Shown in pieces: positions 1 to 5,053 of a stretch of DNA of 5,053 bases. The notes under the pieces are model-generated. The model was not told the origin of the DNA. It did no database searches and saw only the letters and a list, made by a program, of their open reading frames with translations. The stretch comes from CAZIWJ01 sp964542855. GTDB lineage: Bacteria; Bacteroidota; Bacteroidia; Cytophagales; Cyclobacteriaceae. The DNA lies in assembly GCA_964542855.1 (NCBI GenBank), contig CAZIWJ010000246.1:1-5053 (forward strand). The letters run 5' to 3'. The translations under genes and the position numbers were made by a program. Positions within the stretch are counted from its first letter, which is position 1; each line of letters starts with the position of its first letter.

Positions 1-53
1 GTTTATAACATTCAGTTAAAGGCACGAAGCCTGGCTTAAAACACCTGGTAAAA

Positions 54-72
54 AGTTATACTTATTATAACT
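54..72. repeat. AT-rich inverted repeat, 7-bp arms
   Basis: AGTTATA, a 5-nt spacer (CTTAT), then TATAACT form a perfect 7-bp inverted repeat in the non-coding stretch downstream of the minus-strand hypothetical gene. It is AT-rich, so the hairpin would be weak. It could be part of a transcript end or chance; no U-run supports a classical terminator. Confidence 0.3.
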
Positions 73-87
73 ACCTCTTATTTATGG

Positions 88-101
88 TTACAGGCCTGTA
101 A
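88..101. repeat. Perfect 14-bp palindrome TTACAGGCCTGTAA
   Basis: The sequence is its own reverse complement over 14 bases with no spacer, which suits a dimeric protein binding site better than an RNA hairpin. It sits 53 bp beyond the stop codon of the minus-strand hypothetical gene, and no start codon of a visible gene is nearby. A gene left of the window could use it. Its role is unknown. Confidence 0.4.
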
Positions 102-153
102 TCTCAAAAATCGTGGTTGAATTCTGGTTCAGGACGATAAAATAGCAGGAATA

Positions 154-828
154 TTAATTACCGTTCAATTTGCCATTACTATTACTATTACTGTTGCCAT
201 TACTATTGCCATTCATGGGATACACATTGATAGTACGGCTGGCGTTTTGCATCAGTACATCCTGGTATTTTACCACCCAGCTAAATACATCACGCATCAG
301 GGGAATCATCTGCCGGTCAATAGATTCTTGCTGCGACTCGTCATCCGCAGAGGCGTAAGAAAAAGGGTTCAAAAGCCTGCCCTGTATGCTTCCATTCATA
401 GTAGAAAGTAATCCGCCCATCCTGTCCATCAGGGGTATCATATCTTCCAGGGCTTTTTTTACATTGTCCGGCACTTCTGGTTCGTTCACCAGCTGGTTTA
501 CCTGCCCCATAGCCATCCGATTAAACTGGTGTAACCCCTGTAGCACTCCCATGGCAACCGGGGCGGCCAGGGCCGACATAGCAGGAGAAGATGCAGGAAA
601 GGTTGGCAAGGTACCGGTGAAATGGTCGTGTGATTTGTTTCCACTCATCCATTCCTGCATAAAATAACCGTTCAAACGGGCCAGGTGGTAAAAGTATAAC
701 GGGTCGGGTTTAATGGAAAACAGGCTGAGCCAGTAGTCGCTAACCAGCCTCAGGCGTTCAGCATAAGGGTCATTCATTAATCCGGGAAAAATTGTCGCCT
801 GAAAAGGATTGAAAAAATATGAGTTCAT
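154..828 (-). CDS. Hypothetical methionine-rich protein with Asn/Gly/Ser tail
   Basis: I do not recognise this 224-residue protein and assign no function. It has no signal peptide, no clear membrane helix and no catalytic motif that I can identify. The N-terminal third (1-60) is rich in aromatic residues, including the stretch DYWLSLF at 31-37 and YFYHLARLNGYF at 45-56. A Pro/Ala/Ser-rich linker lies around 73-92. Residues 93-200 look like amphipathic helices with repeated Met and Leu (for example IPLMDRM at 131-137 and IPLMRDV at 175-181). Residues 206-224 form a low-complexity Asn-Gly-Ser tail. I count 16 Met in 224 residues, which is high. The IPLM-containing helices could be a scaffold or a lipid- or granule-surface protein, but that is speculation. 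The gene starts 76 bp downstream of the Ig-repeat gene on the same strand, with a hairpin between them. The ATG at 826-828 is the only early start. A weak -7-like TACGTTAG lies at 848-855 on the minus strand. Confidence 0.72.
   Translation of the reverse strand: MNSYFFNPFQATIFPGLMNDPYAERLRLVSDYWLSLFSIKPDPLYFYHLARLNGYFMQEWMSGNKSHDHFTGTLPTFPASSPAMSALAAPVAMGVLQGLHQFNRMAMGQVNQLVNEPEVPDNVKKALEDMIPLMDRMGGLLSTMNGSIQGRLLNPFSYASADDESQQESIDRQMIPLMRDVFSWVVKYQDVLMQNASRTINVYPMNGNSNGNSNSNSNGKLNGN
157..213 (-). repeat. Hexanucleotide-type microsatellite encoding the NG/NS tail
   Basis: On the coding (minus) strand the last 19 codons before the stop are mostly AAT or AAC alternating with GGC, GGT or AGT. 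They form an imperfect AATGGC/AATAGT hexamer array that encodes Asn-Gly and Asn-Ser pairs (residues 206-224). The unit is a multiple of three, so slippage would change tail length without shifting the frame. The core is interrupted near the end by AAA TTG (Lys-Leu). Confidence 0.75.
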
Positions 829-880
829 GTTGTTGCGTATTTTTTTACTAACGTACTAAACCCGGGGGGAAAAAGTCGTC

Positions 881-904
881 ATTTAAGGGTCAGCAGCCTT
901 AAAT
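881..904 (-). terminator. Candidate terminator hairpin of the Ig-repeat gene
   Basis: Directly after the TAA stop of the Ig-repeat gene, ATTTAAGG (881-888) and CCTTAAAT (897-904) form a perfect 8-bp stem around an 8-nt loop. On the minus strand a run of five T follows about five bases after the stem and then leads into C-rich sequence. The stem is AT-rich and the U-tract is offset, so termination would be partial. Its position right at the stop codon favours a 3'-end role. Confidence 0.45.
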
Positions 905-2923
905 TTACTGTATAAGGAGTTTGCGAATGATTACTTTTTCGGAAACTGTAATTTTAAGGTAATAAATTCCACTCCTGCCGAAGCTTTTGGCCGGCACTGT
1001 AGTGGACCCATGGCTTCTCCAGCCCATCATAAACTGCCCCAGGTTATTGTAAAGCTTAATGTTAAAAGGCCTATTGGCTGCTTCAACGTGAATAGCTGTA
1101 CCGGAATAAGCCGGATTCGGGTAAACCTTTACCTGTTCGCTAACCTCAGGATTATTTAGTGAAGTAACCGAACCGGTGCGGGAAGTAATACTAACCCGCA
1201 CGCTATCGAATGTGGAAGCCCCGTTATTGTTGTCGAAGGCCCGGGCTGCCAAAGTGTAATTTCCGGTATCCAGGTTACTAACCGTAAATTCATAGGGAGG
1301 CGTAACATCTTCGCCCAGCACAATGCCATTGCGATAAAACGTAACCCGCTCCACCACTCCGTCGGCATCGGCAGCCTCGGCAGTTATGGTTAGTGAGCTT
1401 CCTCCAAGACGCGCATTGTTATCCGGAGAGGTAATCTGAACGGTAGGGTTTTCATTATTAGTAGCAGTAAACCGGATGCTTTTTTCGGCTGTTGCCCCGT
1501 CGTCGTCGGTTACCGCCACAGAAATGGTGTATTCACCGGCTTCAACGTTCAGCACCCGGTAGCTGAAGGGCGCTTCGGTTTGTTCAGCAACTTCAACCCC
1601 GTTTTCACTGAAAGTAACCCGATCTACCCTTCCGTCGGGGTCTGAAGCCCGGACTGTAACATCTACTGCCGACCCGGCCTTAACCACCGTATCGGGTTTC
1701 GGCGATGTAAATGTAATGGTTGGTAACTGGTTTTCGCTTACGTTAACGGTAACTGTAGAGGACGTAGTGCTGGCCCCGTTTTCGTCGGTAGCCACGCAGT
1801 ACCAGTTGTATTCACCGGTGGGAATATTCTGCCACACATACTCGTATGGTGCCGTCGGGTCTTCACTTATTTTCTGATTGTTCAGGAAGAACTCCACGTT
1901 CGTTACTTCTCCGTCTTCATCGCTGGCCAGTGCTTTTACAATGATCGTGCTTCCCTCCCGAATTTTCGATTCTGCCGTTGGAGAGCTAATTAATGCGTTA
2001 GGGGCCCGGTTGGCATCGATAGAAATGAGAACCTCCTGGGAAACCGTACTGTCGCCGCTATCATCAAAAGCCACGGCCGTTAATTCGTATACCCCCAGCG
2101 ATGCATTTTCCCAGAGGTAGCTGTAGGGAGCCAGCGTATCGCCGGCCAGCAATTCTCCATTCTGGTAGAATAGTACCCGCTCAATTTCCCCGTCGGTATC
2201 GGTTGCTTCAGCAGTGAGTTCAACCGGGTTGCCAATTTTCACCGAGGCACCGTTTGCCGGGTTACTGATACTAACCAGCGGACGGGTGTTGGCAACAACC
2301 AGGAGAGTTACCGTATCGCTCGAGGTACTGTCGCCCCGGTTATCGTAAGCTACCGCGTGCAGTTGACGGGTGCCGGTATTATTTTCCGTTAGCGTAAATT
2401 CGTATGGTTCCTGCGTGGCCGTACTAAGCAGTTGGTGGTTGCGGTAAAAGCGAACACTGTCTACCTGCCCATCCGCATCCCCGGCTTCTACCGTTAAGTT
2501 AACCGATAAGCCCACCCGTAGTTCGGTGCTGTCCAGTGGCTGTGTAATTGATACGGCCGGTAGCTGGTTTACGGTAAGTAGTACCGAATCTTCCAGCAGC
2601 AGGGTGTCCTGCAGGTTATTGGTTACCAGTTGTACTTTCAGGGTATCAATCCCGGCTGAAAGGTTGCTGAAAGTAAACGAGTAAGGATTGCTGGTATCTT
2701 TGCCTTCTTCTACACCATTGCGGTAGAAAAGAACTTCGTCATCTTCCTGTACGGAAGTAGCGTTAATTTCCAGGGAAAAACTGCTGCCTTCGGCTACAAC
2801 GGTATCGCCGTGCACGAAAGCCAGGTTAGCTGTTGTTCCGTTTACTGCTTCCTGTGCCATAACCATGCTGGTTGCCCATGCCAGCGCAAAGCTTAAAAAT
2901 GGAATGTAATGCTTGCTTGTCAT
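905..2923 (-). CDS. Secreted multi-Ig-domain protein with T9SS type A sorting domain
   Basis: This 672-residue protein is predicted to be exported and then secreted or anchored at the cell surface by the type IX (Por) system. A signal peptide covers residues 1-23 (hydrophobic core FLSFALAWA, likely cleavage MVMA-QE). Six Ig-like repeats follow at about 31-118 (divergent), 122-211, 215-303, 308-396, 400-488 and 492-580. Repeats 2-6 share the pattern AxDxDGxVxxVxFYxNG...APYxxxxxN...GxYxLxAxAxDxxG, which is typical of Big_7 bacterial Ig domains. Residues 598-672 are a T9SS sorting domain: VYPNP, IKLYNNLGQ, then GIYYLKITV and the terminal basic-hydrophobic strand ending KLLIQ. No enzymatic domain is visible, so an adhesive, structural or matrix role is inferred. 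The ATG at 2921-2923 is chosen because it gives an intact signal peptide. Individual repeats could also be called PKD- or cadherin-like, but the FYxNG and APY motifs favour Big_7. Confidence 0.93.
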   Translation of the reverse strand: MTSKHYIPFLSFALAWATSMVMAQEAVNGTTANLAFVHGDTVVAEGSSFSLEINATSVQEDDEVLFYRNGVEEGKDTSNPYSFTFSNLSAGIDTLKVQLVTNNLQDTLLLEDSVLLTVNQLPAVSITQPLDSTELRVGLSVNLTVEAGDADGQVDSVRFYRNHQLLSTATQEPYEFTLTENNTGTRQLHAVAYDNRGDSTSSDTVTLLVVANTRPLVSISNPANGASVKIGNPVELTAEATDTDGEIERVLFYQNGELLAGDTLAPYSYLWENASLGVYELTAVAFDDSGDSTVSQEVLISIDANRAPNALISSPTAESKIREGSTIIVKALASDEDGEVTNVEFFLNNQKISEDPTAPYEYVWQNIPTGEYNWYCVATDENGASTTSSTVTVNVSENQLPTITFTSPKPDTVVKAGSAVDVTVRASDPDGRVDRVTFSENGVEVAEQTEAPFSYRVLNVEAGEYTISVAVTDDDGATAEKSIRFTATNNENPTVQITSPDNNARLGGSSLTITAEAADADGVVERVTFYRNGIVLGEDVTPPYEFTVSNLDTGNYTLAARAFDNNNGASTFDSVRVSITSRTGSVTSLNNPEVSEQVKVYPNPAYSGTAIHVEAANRPFNIKLYNNLGQFMMGWRSHGSTTVPAKSFGRSGIYYLKITVSEKVIIRKLLIQ
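908..1132 (-). other. T9SS type A C-terminal sorting domain (residues 598-672)
   Basis: This segment begins VKVYPNP, the usual opening of the Por secretion sorting domain. It continues with the strand NIKLYNNLGQ and ends with GIYYLKITVSEKVIIRKLLIQ-type strands, of which GIYYLKI and the final KLLIQ are the key parts. In known T9SS cargo this domain directs passage through the outer membrane and is usually cleaved off. Both spacing and length (about 75 residues) are normal. Confidence 0.93.
1184..2833 (-). repeat. Six tandem Ig-like (Big_7-type) protein repeats
   Basis: Approximate DNA spans are 2570-2833 (divergent first copy), 2291-2560, 2015-2281, 1736-2002, 1460-1726 and 1184-1450. Starts of copies 2 to 6 are spaced 93, 93, 92 and 92 residues apart. 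Each copy has a conserved D-x-D-G turn (D-E-D-G, D-P-D-G and D-A-D-G variants), then a VxFY-type strand and a PY motif before the final strands. Copy 4 has FFLNN and copy 5 FSENG in place of FYxNG. The copies differ considerably, which points to old duplications rather than recent expansion. Confidence 0.88.
2855..2923 (-). other. Sec signal peptide of the Ig-repeat protein
   Basis: Residues 1-23 have a short polar start with Lys4, a hydrophobic stretch from about 7 to 18, and a small-residue cleavage site ending V-M-A before Gln24-Glu25. There is no lipobox cysteine, so this is a signal peptidase I substrate rather than a lipoprotein. This fits T9SS cargo, which reaches the periplasm by Sec first. 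Confidence 0.85.
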
Positions 2924-2935
2924 ATTAGTTCAATA

Positions 2936-2943
2936 CAAAGTTA
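2936..2943 (-). promoter_or_regulatory. Candidate Bacteroidota -7 box for the Ig-repeat gene
   Basis: On the minus strand the sequence TAACTTTG matches the Bacteroidota -7 consensus TAnnTTTG at every defined position. It ends 12 nt before the ATG, so the leader would be very short. Only a weak -33 element (CTG about 21 nt upstream) is visible. The exact box match is the sole support. Confidence 0.38.
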
Positions 2944-3027
2944 CCTGCCCGTAAAAGTAGCGTACAGTTAATTGTTGTTGCAGCCAACTTTATGCCAGAA
3001 CTTACCTGCATGGAAAATAGAGCCCTG

Positions 3028-3056
3028 TTGTTCAGCCAGGTGATATTTTAGTATTG
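3028..3056 (+). promoter_or_regulatory. Candidate umuD promoter
   Basis: TTG at 3028-3030, an 18-nt spacer, and TAGTATTG at 3049-3056 resemble the Bacteroidota -33/-7 arrangement, with one mismatch to TAnnTTTG. A transcript starting a few bases downstream would carry the 14-bp inverted repeat in its leader. An alternative pair is TTG 3054-3056 with TAATTTAC 3076-3083 at a 19-nt spacing; it would place the inverted repeat on the -7 box itself. The sequence alone does not decide between them. Confidence 0.33.
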
Positions 3057-3078
3057 TATGGTTGAAGGAATTGATTAA

Positions 3079-3092
3079 TTTACGGTCGTAAA
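3079..3092. promoter_or_regulatory. Candidate operator TTTACG-GT-CGTAAA upstream of umuD
   Basis: Two perfect 6-bp arms separated by GT form a 14-bp inverted repeat ending 10 bp before the umuD start codon. umuDC operons are normally repressed by an SOS-type regulator, so a dimer-binding site here would fit. It does not match the LexA boxes known from Escherichia coli or Bacillus subtilis. The regulator is therefore unassigned; its position and symmetry are the evidence. Confidence 0.5.
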
Positions 3093-3102
3093 AACACTAG
3101 AA

Positions 3103-3558
3103 ATGACCATTTTACGAAAACTTAACGATTCCTCCCTGCTTACATTTTACACCATCGATGATACCGAACCCCTCGAACTGCCTTTATTCGATTCCGGGGT
3201 ATCGGCCGGTTTTCCGTCTCCCGCCGACGATTTTATTGAAATTAAGCTGGATTTAAACAAATACCTCATTCAGCACCCGTCGGCTACGTTTTACGGACGG
3301 GTGAACGGGGAATCCATGATCGACGATGGCATTCACGACGGCGATATCCTCATTATCGACCGGGCCATGGAGCCCAGGAACGAGGATATTGTGGTGAGTG
3401 TGCTGGACGGCGAATTTACCGTAAAAAGGTTAATTTTCGATAAAGATGCTATGTTTCTACAGCCGGCTAACAAGAAATACCCGGTTATGGAAGTTTCGAA
3501 TCGGGAAAATTTCCAGATCTGGGGGGTTGTAGTAAGCATCGTGAAGAAGTTAAGGTAG
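3103..3558 (+). CDS. umuD: UmuD, self-cleaving polymerase V accessory subunit (S24 family)
   Basis: This 151-residue protein is the LexA-fold accessory subunit of translesion polymerase V. After DNA damage, RecA filaments are expected to stimulate its self-cleavage, giving the active UmuD' form that partners with UmuC. The cleavage site is Ala35-Gly36 within SAGFPSPA. The catalytic serine is Ser71 (NGESM) and the lysine is Lys108 (FTVKRL). The spacings of 36 residues from cleavage site to Ser and 37 from Ser to Lys equal those of E. coli UmuD (Cys24, Ser60, Lys97). The helix-turn-helix domain of LexA is absent, so this is UmuD rather than a repressor. ELPLF at 25-29 aligns with the TFPLF clamp-binding segment of E. 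coli UmuD. The protein has an N-terminal arm 11 residues longer than in E. coli, and no other Met precedes Met72, so the ATG at 3103 is secure. No clear Shine-Dalgarno is present; the start is preceded by A-rich sequence. It is followed by umuC after 79 nt, presumably in one operon. Confidence 0.96.
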   Translation: MTILRKLNDSSLLTFYTIDDTEPLELPLFDSGVSAGFPSPADDFIEIKLDLNKYLIQHPSATFYGRVNGESMIDDGIHDGDILIIDRAMEPRNEDIVVSVLDGEFTVKRLIFDKDAMFLQPANKKYPVMEVSNRENFQIWGVVVSIVKKLR

Positions 3559-3637
3559 ATGCTTTTGTTGCTGTATTATTACGAAGAACTTAAAGTACAG
3601 GGGCAAAATATTATTCCTAACGTATTAACATCTCCTC

Positions 3638-4909
3638 ATGATTGCCCTCGTTGACTGCAATAATTTTTACGTAAGCTGCGAGCGGGTTTTTAATCCTTTA
3701 CTGGAAGGAAAACCTGTGGCCGTGCTTTCCAATAACGATGGCTGCATCATTGCCCGTAGTAACGAGGTGAAGGCTATGGGCATCAGGATGGGAACCCCCG
3801 CCCACGAGGTAAAGCACCTGATCGAGAAAAATAAAATCATCACTTTTTCTTCTAATTATGCACTGTATGGCGATATGTCGGAACGGGTAATGAACACCCT
3901 GGGTACTATTGTGAAGGACGTGGAGATTTACTCGATCGACGAGGCCTTCCTGGACATGTCGGGCTACAACCACATCGATTCACTGCCCAACCTCGCCCGG
4001 CAGCTTCGGCAGAAGGTAAGGCGGTGGACCGGTATTCCCATCTCGGTAGGAATAGGGCCGAATAAAACGTTAGCTAAAATTGCCAACCGGCTGGCCAAGA
4101 AAGACCCCGAACAGGACGGGGTTTGTGTTATTTCCTCTCCGTCATCGGTTGAAGAGGCACTGAACAAAATAGCGGTAGAAGATATCTGGGGAGTGGGTAA
4201 CCGGAAGGCAAAAATGCTGAAGAAATACCATATTCATAATGCCTGGCAGTTGAGCCAGGCCAAAGACGGGTGGATTAAAAAGCACCTGTCGGTTGTAAGC
4301 CTCCGCACAGTAATGGAATTGCGCGGGTTTAAATGCCTGCCGCTGGAAATGTTTGCCCCGCCGAAAAAGGCCATTTGCACTTCCCGTTCGTTCCGGCTCA
4401 CGCAAAATAAAAAGCAGGTGGTGGAAGAAGCGATTGCTACTTACGCCAGCATGTGCGGGGAGAAGTTACGCAAACAGGGCAGCCACGCCCGGTTAGTTAC
4501 CGTTTTCGTTCGCACCAATCCCTTTAAAGAAAACGAAGAGCAGTACAGCAACTGCAAGGTATTGAAGTTACCGGTTGCCACCGATCATACGCCGGAACTG
4601 ATTCACTATGCTTTGAAAGCGTTAAATATGATTTACCGCGAAGGGTTTGCTTACAAGAAGGCCGGGGTTATTGTAAGTGGCATTACCGAGGCTACTTCTT
4701 TTCAACAGCCTTTGTTCGATGATGTAAACCGCTTCAAGGCCCGACGCCTGAACCATACGCTAGACCTTTACAACCAAAAGCAGGAACGCTCCCGGCAGGT
4801 GCGCTACCTCGCCACCGGCGCATCGGGTGGCAAAATTACGGTAAGGGAGAAACTTTCCCCGAACTACACAACAAACTGGGCGGAGATACTGGAAATCTTT
4901 ACCGATTAA
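3638..4909 (+). CDS. umuC: UmuC, catalytic subunit of translesion DNA polymerase V
   Basis: This 423-residue Y-family polymerase copies damaged templates with low fidelity in complex with cleaved UmuD. Its length is essentially that of E. coli UmuC (422). The palm carries the metal-binding residues Asp6 (ALVDCNNFY) and Asp101-Glu102 (YSIDEAF), at the same numbering as in E. coli. Tyr11 is in the steric-gate position. The finger segment has SNNDGCIIAR at 31-40. A thumb helix-hairpin-helix region lies near 175-200 (EDIWGVGNRKAKML). The little finger covers about 242-350 (SRSFRLTQ, SHARLVTVFVRT). QQPLF at 356-360 is a sliding-clamp binding motif of the QxxLF type. The C-terminal tail with SPNYTT (407-412) is characteristic of UmuC (DUF4113 region) rather than DinB. 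All key residues are present, so the gene looks intact. The ATG at 3638 gives the typical MIALVDCN start. The 79-nt gap after umuD is unusual compared with the overlapping E. coli genes. Confidence 0.98.
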   Translation: MIALVDCNNFYVSCERVFNPLLEGKPVAVLSNNDGCIIARSNEVKAMGIRMGTPAHEVKHLIEKNKIITFSSNYALYGDMSERVMNTLGTIVKDVEIYSIDEAFLDMSGYNHIDSLPNLARQLRQKVRRWTGIPISVGIGPNKTLAKIANRLAKKDPEQDGVCVISSPSSVEEALNKIAVEDIWGVGNRKAKMLKKYHIHNAWQLSQAKDGWIKKHLSVVSLRTVMELRGFKCLPLEMFAPPKKAICTSRSFRLTQNKKQVVEEAIATYASMCGEKLRKQGSHARLVTVFVRTNPFKENEEQYSNCKVLKLPVATDHTPELIHYALKALNMIYREGFAYKKAGVIVSGITEATSFQQPLFDDVNRFKARRLNHTLDLYNQKQERSRQVRYLATGASGGKITVREKLSPNYTTNWAEILEIFTD

Positions 4910-4951
4910 GCTAAACCCGGAATGCCAAACGGTTAAGAATTTCAGGATTGA

Positions 4952-4975
4952 CCGGTCGGGAAAGTCCCCGACCGG
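4952..4975. terminator. Strong GC-rich hairpin downstream of umuC
   Basis: CCGGTCGGG and CCCGACCGG form a perfect 9-bp stem (8 of 9 pairs G-C) around the 6-nt loop AAAGTC, starting 42 nt after the umuC stop. It is the strongest RNA hairpin in the window. No U-run follows directly; the nearest T-run (4999-5005) begins 23 nt after the stem, so a classical Rho-independent terminator is not proved. It may stabilise the 3' end of the umuDC transcript, or be a dispersed intergenic palindrome. Confidence 0.45.
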
Positions 4976-5053
4976 ATACCTCCAGTATACTTCCCAGGTT
5001 TTTTTGTCTCTTTTCAAGACGCTGGTCTATACGCGAAGTCGGGAAGGTTCTAC

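Noticed and set aside
1..39. Possible end of a plus-strand gene entering from the left (12 codons then TAA)
   Set aside because: One frame is open from position 1 to a TAA at 37-39, but twelve codons are too few to support a gene and no motif is visible.
386..667. 93-codon open frame on the plus strand
   Set aside because: It lies wholly antisense within the minus-strand hypothetical gene and its product looks like a shadow translation, with no domain or promoter of its own.
1156..1368. 70-codon minus-strand open frame
   Set aside because: It is an alternative frame inside the last Ig-like repeat; the Ig-repeat frame has continuous domain structure there.
1878..2120. 80-codon plus-strand open frame
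   Set aside because: It is antisense to well-supported Ig-like repeats 3 and 4, with no independent support.
1184..2833. CRISPR-like or recent DNA tandem repeats in the Ig-repeat gene
   Set aside because: The periodicity is at protein level (about 92 residues) and the DNA copies are strongly diverged; there are no short identical repeats with spacers.
3333..3539. 68-codon minus-strand open frame
   Set aside because: It is antisense inside umuD, where the catalytic residues confirm the plus-strand frame.
3103..3558. Reading the S24-family gene as LexA or a phage repressor
   Set aside because: The region before the cleavage site is only 35 residues, too short for a helix-turn-helix domain, and umuC follows directly, so UmuD is the better call.
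3698..4405. Three minus-strand open frames opposite umuC
   Set aside because: They overlap the conserved polymerase domains of umuC on the other strand and show no recognisable protein features.
4999..5005. T-run as the U-tract of a umuDC terminator
   Set aside because: It begins 23 nt beyond the hairpin stem, too far for a standard Rho-independent terminator, and no adjacent stem of useful length was found.
4760..5017. 85-codon minus-strand open frame overlapping the umuC end
   Set aside because: About 150 bp is antisense to the conserved UmuC C-terminal region, and the rest covers the hairpin region; the translated product has no recognisable features.

Overview
The window looks like chromosomal DNA from a Bacteroidota bacterium, probably of the Cytophagales type. 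The evidence is a C-terminal type IX secretion (T9SS) sorting domain, start codons without clear Shine-Dalgarno sequences, and sequences resembling the Bacteroidota -7 box (TAnnTTTG). The lineage below phylum is inference; no rRNA or other marker gene is present.

Layout: positions 1-153 are non-coding, with two small inverted repeats. A minus-strand gene (154-828) encodes a methionine-rich protein of unknown function with an Asn/Gly/Ser tail. Upstream of it on the same strand is a 672-residue secreted protein (905-2923). It has a signal peptide, six Ig-like repeats of about 92 residues (Big_7-like) and a T9SS type A sorting domain. A hairpin right after its stop codon (881-904) may separate the two transcripts. 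A 179-bp divergent intergenic region follows. The plus strand then carries umuD (3103-3558) and umuC (3638-4909), which together specify a DNA polymerase V-type translesion system. Positions 4910-5053 are non-coding and contain a strong GC-rich hairpin.

How the genes work together: UmuD and UmuC form the only clear functional unit. UmuD keeps the Ala-Gly self-cleavage site, the Ser/Lys dyad and an N-terminal clamp-binding-like motif. UmuC keeps the catalytic acidic residues, the steric-gate tyrosine and a sliding-clamp motif. A 14-bp inverted repeat (TTTACG-GT-CGTAAA) lies just before the umuD start and is the best candidate for a damage-response operator. The minus-strand genes show no functional link to umuDC.

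Nothing in the window amounts to a clearly new system. The best leads are the umuD operator candidate, the 79-nt umuD-umuC gap that stays open in the umuD frame, and the unassigned methionine-rich protein.
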